From Corynebacterium canis (GTDB lineage: Bacteria > Actinomycetota > Actinomycetes > Mycobacteriales > Mycobacteriaceae): a DNA stretch of 64,000 nucleotides. The position numbers and the translations under genes are program-made. Below are positions 8,995-18,900 of the stretch, in pieces (position 1 is the stretch's first letter; each line of letters opens with the position of its first letter). The notes beneath the pieces were generated by a model that was not told where the DNA came from, did no database searches, and worked only from the letters and a program-made list of their open reading frames with translations. The stretch is from NCBI RefSeq assembly GCF_030408595.1, contig NZ_CP047080.1:423831-487830 (forward strand), written 5' to 3'.

Positions 8995-11295
8995 ATGGGA
9001 ATCTACGGTGCGGCGTTGGTGGCGGTGGCGGTGTTTACCGTTCCCGGTTTCCTGCTGACGTGGGTTTCTGGGCTGCGGGCTCCATGGGCGGCGGCGGCTG
9101 CGGTCCCGGCAAGTTTTGGAGTGTTCGGGTTCGCCGCGTGGTTTTACGGAATGACGGGGTATTCGTTTACCGGCACCGCAACGTGCATAATTTTGGCGGC
9201 CGCACTCCTGTTAGCCGCCCTGTGGCGCTTCGCGTTTTTTGCTTATCGACGCCGCGCCCGGCGCAACGCCCCACCCGCCCCCGCGCCCGATCCCACGAAA
9301 CCCCAGGTGGTTGCCCCGAAACCGCGGTTCTGGGAAGCCTGGCAGCCGGGTAGTATTATCGACCCCCGCTGGGTGCTGCCCGGGCTCGGTGCCGTGGTGG
9401 GCGCGTGGCTGCTGATGAGCCGCTCGCTGAAATTGCTGGATGAGACCCGTTACGGGATGGATAACATCTACCAAGGGTGGGATGTGCACTGGCACGCCAG
9501 CGTGATCCGCTTTATTTTGGAAACGGGTGTGGCGTCGCCGACGCGCATGGGGGAGCTGCAGAATCTGGAGAGTCAGGCGCCGCTGTACTACCCGTCCGCC
9601 TGGCACGCCGGTGCCTACCTGGTTGCGGAGTACGCCGGGGTGTCGCCGATCGCCGCCACGAATATCACGGCGATCGTGCTGCCCGCGCTGGTCTTGCCCT
9701 TGTCGGTGGGGTTGCTGGCGTGGCGGATTTTGAATAATCGGGGCTTGGCGGCGCAGATCGCGGCGGGCATCGCGGCCATCGCCGTGTATGGCAGCCCGGT
9801 GTTGTTCTGGATCGGTAACTATGTGGGGGCGTGGCCGTATGTGGCGGCGGTAAGCATGGCGGGGATCGTGCTGGCGCTGTATATGTCCGTGCCGGCGGTC
9901 AAGGTGCGGGCGTTCGCGGCGGCGGTGACGTTTATCGGCATGGTGCAGACGCACCCCTCGGCGGCCACCATCGTGATCCTGGGGCTGGCCTGCTGGTGGC
10001 TGCTGTGGTTGGTGTGGGCGCCCTCGAAACGGCCCACCACGCGCAAACAGCATGTGCTGTATCGGCTTTCAGACCTCGGCATGCTGGCCGGTGCCGGCAT
10101 CGTGGCGGTGGCGGTGTTCCTGCCGCAGCTGCTGGCCGGTGCCGGGCAGAGCGAAGAAGTGAAATCCTTTACCGCCACGGAAAACGTTTCCCGCACGCAA
10201 TCCTGGTGGATGGCCATCGAAATGATGACCCGCCACACCGATGAAGCCCCCAATGCCTCCTGGGTGCTGTGGCTGGCCGGGACGGGCGCGGTGCTGGCCC
10301 TGCTGTGGCGCCGTAATCTGTGGCTGCCCGCCTGCTATGCGCTGAGCGTGTGGGTGACCGTGAACTCGCTGCGCCCCTTTGAAAAACCGTGGGGCGAATG
10401 GTTGGAAATGATCGGTGCCCTGCACTACAACACCGCGCACCGCCTGATCATGCCGGTGGCCATGATCACCTTCGCCTACGTGGGCGTATGCATCGCCGTG
10501 GTGCTGCGGCTGGTGCTGCTGGGCCCGTTCCGGCGTTTCCACCAGGTTTCCGTGGCATTGTCCGTGGTCGCGGCGCTGATCGCCGGCTGGTGCATGGCGC
10601 AGCGGGTAACCAAAGACATGGAGGAGGGTTCCGATTGGGCCATTACCTCCGCCCGCGACGGCCGCATGGTCAGCGAAACGGACCTGAAGGCGTACCGCTG
10701 GGTGGCGCGGCAACCCCACGCCTACGATGGGCTGATCCTGTCCAACCCGGCGGAAGGCTCCGGGTGGGCGTACCCGTACAACAACCTGCCCATGCTGTTC
10801 CCGCATTACCTGTGGCCGGCCACGGGGACTAGTTCCGCGACCAATATGGTGTATTGGCACCCCGACAAGCTCGGCATGGGCGCGAATGGGGATCCGGACG
10901 AGCTGAATCTCGCGGATATCGCCGCGCGGCGGCTGAATATCACGTTTATTATCGTTTCCCCGCCGAGCTTTTGGGCCTTCCAGGAGCCGCTGCTGCCCAT
11001 GGAGCAAGGGTTGTGGCACACCGCCGGCGTGACCCCGGTGTATAAAGACCGCCATGTGGTGGTGTTTGCCGTGAATGATCGCTTTACGGACGCCCAATTG
11101 AATCAGATGCGCGAGCGCGGCAATTCCCCGGAGCGGCTGCCGGATCTACCCACAAAGGGCTTGGAAGGCAAGGCGCTCACCCCCGAGGAATACGATCAGC
11201 CCTATTACCATCGCCCCATCAAGGCCCCCTCGCAACCCCCGAATATGGCTGATATCAACGATCACTGGCAGGAGCAGCCCGCCGCTTCCCATTAA
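8995..11295 (+). CDS. Large polytopic membrane protein (DUF6541-like)
   Basis: A 766-residue membrane protein. I count about twelve hydrophobic helices between residues 5 and 540, then a large extracytoplasmic C-terminal domain with a DINDHW end. The overall form (many helices then a soluble domain, acidic loop DETRYGMDNIYQGWDVHWHA) resembles the GT-C-like actinobacterial family annotated DUF6541; the function is unknown. ATG 8995 is the first possible start because TAA at 8986 closes the frame. It lies between truA and eccB and has its own terminator, so it is probably not part of ESX-4. Inference: cell-envelope glycan or lipid work. Confidence 0.7.
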   Translation: MGIYGAALVAVAVFTVPGFLLTWVSGLRAPWAAAAAVPASFGVFGFAAWFYGMTGYSFTGTATCIILAAALLLAALWRFAFFAYRRRARRNAPPAPAPDPTKPQVVAPKPRFWEAWQPGSIIDPRWVLPGLGAVVGAWLLMSRSLKLLDETRYGMDNIYQGWDVHWHASVIRFILETGVASPTRMGELQNLESQAPLYYPSAWHAGAYLVAEYAGVSPIAATNITAIVLPALVLPLSVGLLAWRILNNRGLAAQIAAGIAAIAVYGSPVLFWIGNYVGAWPYVAAVSMAGIVLALYMSVPAVKVRAFAAAVTFIGMVQTHPSAATIVILGLACWWLLWLVWAPSKRPTTRKQHVLYRLSDLGMLAGAGIVAVAVFLPQLLAGAGQSEEVKSFTATENVSRTQSWWMAIEMMTRHTDEAPNASWVLWLAGTGAVLALLWRRNLWLPACYALSVWVTVNSLRPFEKPWGEWLEMIGALHYNTAHRLIMPVAMITFAYVGVCIAVVLRLVLLGPFRRFHQVSVALSVVAALIAGWCMAQRVTKDMEEGSDWAITSARDGRMVSETDLKAYRWVARQPHAYDGLILSNPAEGSGWAYPYNNLPMLFPHYLWPATGTSSATNMVYWHPDKLGMGANGDPDELNLADIAARRLNITFIIVSPPSFWAFQEPLLPMEQGLWHTAGVTPVYKDRHVVVFAVNDRFTDAQLNQMRERGNSPERLPDLPTKGLEGKALTPEEYDQPYYHRPIKAPSQPPNMADINDHWQEQPAASH

Positions 11296-11350
11296 AAACC
11301 CCCTTGTGGAGCGGCGTCGCACGCATACACGGCTCCGGCAGGGGGTTTGT
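11296..11350 (+). terminator. Terminator after the membrane protein
   Basis: AAACCCCC (11296-11303) pairs with GGGGGTTT (11341-11348), with an inner GGAGC/GCTCC pairing, starting directly after the stop codon. Confidence 0.75.
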
Positions 11351-11767
11351 TCGGCTATCGGCGCATCACCAGCAGTCATCCCACCAGCAGGGGCCCCAGC
11401 CGAAGGAACCGAGATTCCAGGACAAGTTGTAGAACGCTGCATCGAACCAAGAAAGCATTGTGGGGACCTTTCCTCGAAGTGGTGCCAACCAGATTTGGGG
11501 AGGCTGAACCTATTGTCTCCCCCGTATTTATTAGGTTCAAGGGAGTAGAACGATTGATTATTCTTCGGTATAATCGCGTGAGCGTGCTCATGTAATCGTT
11601 TTTTATAGGGGATTTGCAGCGCCCAAAGCATCGAAAAACGGCATCGTACAACCTGAGACGCGCCCCATTTAGGGGGTGGTGTGAGCTAAAAACTGGGAGT
11701 TTTCACCGCAAATATAAGCGCCGAGTATACTTGGCCCGGCAAGGGGAATCGGATCGGGGAGATTTCA
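11351..11767. promoter_or_regulatory. Upstream region of eccB
   Basis: About 417 bases without a supported gene. Near the end TATACT (11726-11731) is a good -10 candidate for eccB, and GGGGAGA just before 11768 is its ribosome binding site. Small frames here have no conserved features and are not reported as genes. Confidence 0.4.
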
Positions 11768-13051
11768 GTGGACTATCAGCGGATCCTATCGCCAACAACA
11801 CAGGCCCAGGTCTCTGGCCATAGGTTTTTCATACGCCGCATTGAGCATGGCTTGGTGCTCGGGGATACCCGCATGATCCACGATCCCCTGGGCCGTCGCC
11901 GCCGCGCCGCGGTGTTCGGCGGTGTGGCCTGTCTGCTCCTGTGCCTGGGTGCCGGGGCGCTCGCCTTGTTCGTCCCGCGCATTGACCCCGGCGCCGCCCC
12001 CATCGTGGTCGCCGAGACCGGCGCATTGTACGTTCGCATAGACGATCGGCTGCACCCCGTGTTCAACCTTACGTCCGCACAATTGATCGTGGGCGCCCCC
12101 GAGCAACCCGCCCGCGCCGCCACCGAAGTCCTCGCCGATATGCCGCGCGGCATCCCCATCGGGCTTATCGACGCCCCCGGTGTGATCGACACCGACCCAA
12201 CCCACCGTTGGCACTGGTCGGCGTGCGCTTTGGGCGAGGGAATCCAGGTGCGCGCCGCAGATCAGGTCCCGAAGGCCATCGCCGGTGGGGAGGCCATATT
12301 TACGGAGGCCGCCGGCATCTCCTATATTGTGACCTCGCAGGGCCGTCAGGCGCTCCCGCCCGGCGACACTCCGGAGGGCCGCGTGGTGCGCCGCCGCCTA
12401 GGCATTACCGCGAAAACCCCGGTGTGGAGCACGTCCCCGGAGATGTTGAATACCATCGCGGCGCAACCCGAGGTGCGCATCCCGCCCGCCGGTGAACTTT
12501 GGGAAACCGGCGACGGCGGGTCTTTCTTTGTGCACGATCAGGCCGTGGTGCGCCTGACCGATGTGCAGCGCGATATCCTCCTTGACCTGGGTTTCCGCAG
12601 CATCCCCGTCGATCGCGCCACCCCGCACAATTTCGATGACGCTAAAGATTATGTCGAGCTCCCCAGCGCCGCACCGCGGACGTGGCTTGACCCCACCGAG
12701 CGCGCCGTGTGCGCCAGCGGTGAGGCTGGCGATATTTCGCTTATCGACGCCCCGTCGGCAGGCACCGCGCTCAGCGAAACGCTCAGCTATCACGGCCCCG
12801 GCCTTGGGCTCCCCGTGGATACCGGAAACGGTTGGATCGTGGTCAGCGATTACGGCACCCGGCACACCATTGCCGATAAGGAGGCCCTTGCGGCGCTCGG
12901 GATCGAGACGCCCGGCCCGGCCCCGTGGGCGATCATCAAGCTGTTGCCCGAGGGCATCGCATTGGACCGGGATCAGGCTCTCGCGCCCCTGGCTATCGGC
13001 GCCGACGCAACAAGAGCGCCGAAAGCGCAGCCCCAACCAGCAGCGCCATAA
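11768..13051 (+). CDS. eccB4: ESX-4 type VII secretion protein EccB
   Basis: Membrane-anchored, mainly extracytoplasmic core component of the type VII translocon. From GTG 11768 (GGGGAGATTTCA upstream) it has 427 residues: a short cytosolic segment with the family start (MDYQRILSPTTQAQVSGHRF), one transmembrane helix near residues 45-68, then repeat domains outside. The pair CALGEG near 152 and CASGEAGD near 317 gives the conserved disulphide Cys. It matches mycobacterial Rv3450c by position. Its 3' end overlaps the convergent mycP by 59 bases. The GLIDAP and SLIDAP peptides are encoded by the over-represented 13-mer. Confidence 0.92.
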   Translation: MDYQRILSPTTQAQVSGHRFFIRRIEHGLVLGDTRMIHDPLGRRRRAAVFGGVACLLLCLGAGALALFVPRIDPGAAPIVVAETGALYVRIDDRLHPVFNLTSAQLIVGAPEQPARAATEVLADMPRGIPIGLIDAPGVIDTDPTHRWHWSACALGEGIQVRAADQVPKAIAGGEAIFTEAAGISYIVTSQGRQALPPGDTPEGRVVRRRLGITAKTPVWSTSPEMLNTIAAQPEVRIPPAGELWETGDGGSFFVHDQAVVRLTDVQRDILLDLGFRSIPVDRATPHNFDDAKDYVELPSAAPRTWLDPTERAVCASGEAGDISLIDAPSAGTALSETLSYHGPGLGLPVDTGNGWIVVSDYGTRHTIADKEALAALGIETPGPAPWAIIKLLPEGIALDRDQALAPLAIGADATRAPKAQPQPAAP

Positions 13052-14147
13052 CCACCTGCAGGGCGCGGCCGGCGGCGGGGTTGGTGCGGGCGGTGGGAGG
13101 GGCGTCGATAGGCGGGGCGGCGGCGGGCCGGGTGAGTCCGGTGGGCAACCACGTTAAGGCGGCATAGGGATCAACATTGCCCGTGCCATGGGCCGCGCTA
13201 CTAGTAATGCGATCGCGAATCTCGGCGGCGCTGGCCTCCGGGAAACGCTGCTTCACCAATGCCGCAGTGCCCGTGACCACCGGGGCGGCGAAACTCGTGC
13301 CCTCGAACGGCCTCGAACCACCTTGCGGATCGACGATCCCGCCCACAAACCCCGCATCGCGCGGGCTGGCGGCCACCTTCACATGGCCGGATGCCGCCAC
13401 CTGCGGATGGTCTGCAAGCCCCGGGATGCTATACGGTGCGATATTGTGCGCGTCGCTGCTGGCGCTCACCGCCAGGACCGTCGGCGAATGCGCAGGTAGT
13501 ACCGCCGAGTCCGGTTGGCATTCCGCCGTCACATTCCCCGCGGCCGCGACCACCACCACGTTTAACTCCTCCGCGCGGGCCAAAGCGCCATCCAGCACCG
13601 TTTCCATCGGTTGGCCGCGGCCCGGGACGCAAGACACCACCGACACATTAATAATCTGCGCGCCACGATCGAGCGCCAGTTCTATCGCCTCCGCGAGGGA
13701 ATCCAAGGTTCCCGCCGAGGATTCGGACGGCGCGAAACTGGAGGTTTGGCGGATGCTCAATAGCTCGATATCCGGGGCCACGCCGTCCAACGGGCCGCGA
13801 CCGGCCAGGACTCCGGCCACCACCGTGCCGTGACCATCGCAATCCGTCAGGGCGCCCTCGCGCGCGCCATCCACAAGATCCGCGATCGGCTGCACCTGCG
13901 GCAAATACGGGTGCGGATAAATCCCCGTATCAATCACCGCCACCTTTACCCCGGCACCCGTGGCAAACTCATGCGCCCGCGCCCACGAACTCTTCGTTTC
14001 CGCAGGCAACGACTCCACCGGCAGCGCCTGCGGGCATTGCGCCTGCGGCAGCCCCTCCGCCGCCTGGGCGATCGGCGGGCGCAATAAATACACCAAGGCG
14101 CACAATACGATCAGGCCAGTCACCGCCGCCTTGCAACGAAAACTCAT
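12993..14147 (-). CDS. mycP4: ESX-4 mycosin (subtilisin-like serine protease)
   Basis: Membrane-tethered protease needed for type VII complex stability. Start taken at 14147, which overlaps the eccD stop by ATGA and begins MSFRCKAAVTGLIVLCALVY, a signal peptide; 384 residues. The catalytic triad is intact: Asp in VIDTGIYPH, His in DGHGTVVAG and Ser in GTSFAAP; the oxyanion Asn is in AAAGNVTA. A C-terminal transmembrane helix ends in RRRR. Longer frames extending to 14300 would run into eccD. Same order and orientation as Rv3449. Confidence 0.94.
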   Translation of the reverse strand: MSFRCKAAVTGLIVLCALVYLLRPPIAQAAEGLPQAQCPQALPVESLPAETKSSWARAHEFATGAGVKVAVIDTGIYPHPYLPQVQPIADLVDGAREGALTDCDGHGTVVAGVLAGRGPLDGVAPDIELLSIRQTSSFAPSESSAGTLDSLAEAIELALDRGAQIINVSVVSCVPGRGQPMETVLDGALARAEELNVVVVAAAGNVTAECQPDSAVLPAHSPTVLAVSASSDAHNIAPYSIPGLADHPQVAASGHVKVAASPRDAGFVGGIVDPQGGSRPFEGTSFAAPVVTGTAALVKQRFPEASAAEIRDRITSSAAHGTGNVDPYAALTWLPTGLTRPAAAPPIDAPPTARTNPAAGRALQVVMALLVGAALSALLLRRRR

Positions 14148-15478
14148 CCCAACCCCCGAATTGCCACAAACAACCCCGCCACGTGCGCCGCCAAAGGCAA
14201 CGCCACCGCAATGGCAAAAGCCTCCAAACGCTCGAACCAACACACCAGCGTAGGCGTAAACTCCGGGACCCGGCCAGCCCACAACACGCAACTCAAACAA
14301 CCCGCCACCAGCAAGAATCCCACCAGCGGAAGGGTGGACACGCTACACACCAAGCACATTAGGGCCCATACCCACAACGCCCAAGTGGACCACGGGGAAC
14401 GATGCCGAATGGCATGGAACCCCACCGCCGCGCTCGTCGCCGCGCACAATGCGGCCACATACGGTGCGGAACCCGGAGGACACAGCACGCACGCTGCGGC
14501 GATGCCAGCGCAACCGGAAAAGCTAAGGCCGAGCACCATGCCGTCGAGAAGCAATACAGCGAGCCGCGCACTGGTTTGGGTCTGGGCGGGCGGCGACCCC
14601 GAATCAGCAACCGTAAAATCCTCCCCGGCGGAGGGCAAACGCGGCACCGAACACCCCGCAATATGCACAGCAAGCGACGGCACCACAATCAACGACACCA
14701 AGGCAAAACCAACGCACGCGGCGGCCGGGCCAGCCAACCACAAATCATGCGGGGCCAAGCCAAACGCCGCCACCCCGCACAACAACACAAACAACACCGT
14801 GCCCCAACACGCATTAATCATCGCGGGACAATACGAAACCACCTGGACCGCGACACACGCGCACGCCATCGCCGCCACCGCCGTCAACCCCGCAACGAGC
14901 AAAGCCCCGCGACCATCATCGCCGGACGTCACATACGTCCACGCCGCGCACCCCGCCGGGATCGGAGTACCGGAGGCCAACACCCACCGAGAAACCGGCG
15001 AACTCAAGGCGAAACGCGTGGCCAGGGCCAATAACGTCACGCACGCCAATGCGCCGGAGGCAAACGCCAACCACTGGTGGTGCGGAAGCGTCCAACACCA
15101 CCACACAAAACCCACCAAACCCGCGCCCGTCGCAGCGGCGCTTAATTGCGTGGCAGGGTGCGGGAGCGGTACCGAAACCAACGCCTCCGCGGTATCAACC
15201 ACTAACGGTTCCGGAGTGTCCGCAAACGGGCGGAGCACCACGATATCGCCGTGCGTGAGGGGCAGCGCGGACAATGGGGCGGTGGCATCCAACACAGTGC
15301 CGGCCGTGGTGGTCGGCTGCCAAGGCGCGGAAATGCTAGGGGCGTGTAGTAAGTCTAAAACCTCTCCCAAGATTTCAGCGACGCTCGAATGCGCAGGCAG
15401 CGCAAGGTCCGCTTGTCTCCGGTGCGTGCCAGGCGCCTCCAATCGGACGGTCAGATGCAGGATGGTGTTCATGGTCAT
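14144..15478 (-). CDS. eccD4: ESX-4 membrane channel protein EccD
   Basis: Polytopic component of the type VII membrane complex. The start at 15478 is preceded by GAGGGGGCGTT and gives 444 residues beginning MTMNTILHLTVRLEAPGTHR. The first 90 residues form the ubiquitin-like domain (TLH-type beta strands, DIVVLRP), followed by about eleven transmembrane helices rich in Ala, Cys and Trp. It is co-transcribed with mycP and diverges from eccC across a 433-base gap, exactly as Rv3448 does. Confidence 0.92.
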   Translation of the reverse strand: MTMNTILHLTVRLEAPGTHRRQADLALPAHSSVAEILGEVLDLLHAPSISAPWQPTTTAGTVLDATAPLSALPLTHGDIVVLRPFADTPEPLVVDTAEALVSVPLPHPATQLSAAATGAGLVGFVWWCWTLPHHQWLAFASGALACVTLLALATRFALSSPVSRWVLASGTPIPAGCAAWTYVTSGDDGRGALLVAGLTAVAAMACACVAVQVVSYCPAMINACWGTVLFVLLCGVAAFGLAPHDLWLAGPAAACVGFALVSLIVVPSLAVHIAGCSVPRLPSAGEDFTVADSGSPPAQTQTSARLAVLLLDGMVLGLSFSGCAGIAAACVLCPPGSAPYVAALCAATSAAVGFHAIRHRSPWSTWALWVWALMCLVCSVSTLPLVGFLLVAGCLSCVLWAGRVPEFTPTLVCWFERLEAFAIAVALPLAAHVAGLFVAIRGLG

Positions 15479-15911
15479 AACGCCCCCTCGTGACACACGC
15501 GCGCGTGAACTCCACCGGACGTCATCGAGTTCAAAGCTGCGGCAACGGCCATAGCTCACGTTCTACACTTTGGAGTGGCGGGAGCTAGGGGCTCGGGGGT
15601 GTTACCGGCGGAAACCCGGGGAGCTACCTGGGTTTTCCCTGTCCATGGCTAGGGGGAAAACACGTGGTGGGCAATGGGTTCAGTCAAAGCTCTGGAGCCT
15701 TACGCGGCTCCAGGCGACAACGTTTCGGTATCCGACCCGTCGTATGGCAAATTTAACTCCTCGTCGGGTGAGCCGTCAATATGAAGGTTTTTGAAAATAA
15801 CCTCCTCTTCGTCTGTCCGCCACGACTCCTTAAGCTTCCGCTACACCCGCCCAGCACCCCTACTTAGGAAATGTTCTACACTGGTTTTTAATTAACACTA
15901 AGGGGAGGATC
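15479..15911. promoter_or_regulatory. Divergent eccD/eccC control region
   Basis: 433 bases between divergent ESX-4 operons. The 10-mer GTTCTACACT occurs twice in direct orientation (15560-15569 and 15873-15882); each contains TACACT, a possible -10. CTGGAGCC ... GGCTCCAG forms an 8-bp hairpin around 15688-15709 without a T-tract. A ribosome binding site AGGGGAGG lies directly before eccC. The 74-codon frame from 15570 has no supporting features. Confidence 0.4.
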
Positions 15912-18900
15912 GTGGGGAACACCGCATTTTCGCAGCGTCCGGGCGTGCGTGAACGTATCGTGCCGCAGTTAAGAATGTCCGAGCGCGATCCCGCTCCGCC
16001 CCTTCCCGCTGGCACTCTCACCCCGGATCCCGTCCCGCCAGCTGTGCGGCCTCAGCCGCAGCCGCTGCTGCGCATGCTGATGCCGTTGGTCATGGTGTCG
16101 GCGGTGGTAGGCATGGTTGCGTTAATGGTGATCACCGGCCGAGCGCACACCGGCGCAGGTTTGAATCCCGGCATGATTATGTTCCCGGTGATGATGGGTA
16201 TGGGCATGCTCGCCATGTTCTTGCCCCAATCCGCGGAAGACACCGATGAGCAGCGGCGAGTTTATATGCGCCACCTGGATGCACTCCGCGCGCAAGCAAA
16301 CGAGAATGCCCACGCGCAGCGCGCCTACGAGCTGTATCGCGCCCCGGATCCTAGGCACCTCGTTTCGCTGGTTTCCACCCGCCGGCTGTGGGAGCGTGCC
16401 GCAGAGGACCCGGACGCCTTGCAGGTCCGCATCGGCCTCGGCCCGGCGGCGTTGTGCACTCCCGTCGAGGTCCCAGATTCGGGTGCCGCCGAGGATTTAG
16501 ACCCTGTGTGTGCGGTGTCGCTTCGCCGCACGGTCCACGAGGTCGGTTCCGTTCCCATGGTTCCGGTTCTGATTCAGCTTGGGCCTTTCCGTTTCCTTGC
16601 GTTTTCCGGCCCGTCCGCCGCTGATGTTGCCCGCGCGCTGGTGGCGCAATTGGTGTTCCATCATGGCCCAGAGCTGGTTTCGGTGATGGCGTTGGGCGCG
16701 GGCTGGGAGTGGCTGAAGTGGCTCCCGCACACCCGTTCGCCGGAGGCGGCGTTGCACCGGGTGCTGGTGGTGGATTCGGCGACTGCGGACGGCGCGGAGG
16801 ATTGCCTGGACGATCCTCGTTTTACCACCATCATCGACGTCGGTTCTCGCCCCCACAGCGAGCTCGGGGCCCGCGCACAGGCGGAGGGTTTGGCGTTTCA
16901 TTGTGATGCTGACCTGCGTATTCATACAGTGGAGGGGGAGGAGGGCATAGGCGTGCCCGACTGCATGCGCGTCGCCGAGTCGCTGGTGTTGGCGCGCGCT
17001 CTCGCCGCTTGTCGACGTCCCGCCACCGCCGACCGCACCAACCTACCGCGCGATTTCCTCGGTCTGATTGGCCTGAGCCCCGCCGAGTTAGAACATTCTG
17101 ACGGGTTGTGGGAGCATTGCGCCCGGTTTGGGCATTTGACCGTTCCCATTGGCGTGGCGGAGGATTCCGGGGCCGCCGTGCTATTGGATCTAAAGGAATC
17201 CGCCTTGGGCGGCGTGGGTCCGCATGGCTTGTGTATCGGCGCTACCGGCAGCGGGAAGTCTGAGTTATTGAAAACGCTGGTGTTGGCATTGGCGGCCACC
17301 CATGATCCGGACGAATTGAATTTCGTCCTGGTGGATTTTAAGGGTGGCGCCACTTTCCTCGGCGTCGAACGTTTGCCGCACACCAGCGCCGTGATCACCA
17401 ATCTTGCGGAGGAGCAGGCCTTGGTGGATCGCATGCATGATGCCATCAGCGGGGAAATGAATCGCCGCCAGGAGGTGCTGCGGAAGGCCGGCAAGTTCGC
17501 CAATGTTACCGACTATAACGCGGCGCGCGCGGCTGGCCGCTCCGATCTTGCCCCGTTGCCGTCCCTGGTGATCGTGGTGGATGAGTTTTCGGAGCTGCTC
17601 GGCCAACACCCCGATTTCGCGGATTTGTTCGTTGCCGTGGGTCGGCTTGGGCGGTCCCTGCATATGCACCTCTTGTTGGCCAGCCAGCGCCTGGAGGAGG
17701 GCCGGCTGCGGGGTTTGGATTCGCATTTATCGTACCGCATCGGTTTGAAAACCTTTTCTGCCGCCGAGTCCCGCCAAGTGTTGGGTGTCGTGGATGCGTA
17801 TCATCTGCCGGCTCGCCCGGGCGCGGGCTATATGCGTACCGATTCGGATTCGTTGGTGCGCTTTCAGGCCGCGTACGTTTCCGGTCGGTTGCCCGCGTTG
17901 CCTGTCGCGGGCGTCGATAAGAAACTTTCGGTGCGGCGTTTCCATCAGTGGATCGTGCCGGAAGTGGAGGACGCTCCCCGTAAGCCGCAGTATCACCCGA
18001 CCGCCATGCTTCTCGACGCCGTGGTGGCCGCCGCCCAACGCTCAGCTCGCGGCAAGCACGCGCACCGGATTTGGTTGCCGCCCCTGCCCGCGGAGATCCC
18101 ATTGGCCAGTATCGTCGCGCGCGTCGGGCATCTCGGCTGCGTCCTAGGGCTGATCGACCGCCCTTTTCAGCAACGCCAGGACCCCTTTATCCTGCAGTTT
18201 TCGGGATCCGGAGGGCACGCCGCGCTGTGCGGTAGCCCACGCACGGGAAAGACCACCGCCCTGCGTTCCTTGGTGCTGTCGCTGGCGCTCACGCATGGCA
18301 CCGATCAGCTGCGTTTTTATATTTTGGATCTGGGTGGCGCCGAGGGCCTGGCCGCGCTGGCGAAGCTGCCGCACGTGGCGGGCGTCGCTGGGCGCAAGGA
18401 CCCCGAACGCGTGCGGCGCGTGGTGGATGAGGTGCTCGGTTTGGTGAGCGTGCCGGAGCCGCGCCATACCTTTTTGGTGGTCGATGGCTGGCATGTGATC
18501 GCCAACGAGTTCGATGATCTGGTGGAGTCCGTTACCCGCATCGCCGCCGATGGATTGGCCGCGCGCGTGCACTTGGTGGTGAGCACTGCGCGGTGGACCA
18601 ATATTCGGCCGGCTGTGCGAGACCTGCTGCAGCAACGCGTGGAGCTGCGGCTCGGCGAGCCGATGGATTCCTTGATTGATAGGAAGGCCCAGCTGAAGCT
18701 GCCGAATCTGCCGGGGCGCGGGCTGACCGCAGAGGGGGAGCCCATGCTGATCGCGCTCACCGGGAATCAGGACGTGCACCACGTGTGCCAGCAGCTTGCC
18801 GACCAGCCCCGGGTGCCCGCCTTGCGTATCCTGCCGCAGCACATCGCCTTGTCGGCGCTCCCGCCCACAAGCGCGCCGGGCATTCCCTTCGCGGTGGGCG

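Noticed and set aside
11306-11651. Overlapping small frames on both strands after the large membrane protein
   Set aside because: They run through a terminator hairpin and show no ribosome binding site, domain or plausible composition.
14211-15554. 447-codon plus-strand frame opposite eccD
   Set aside because: Antisense shadow of a GC-rich membrane-protein gene: low-complexity Ala/Thr/His composition and no motif, while the minus-strand frame has clear EccD features.
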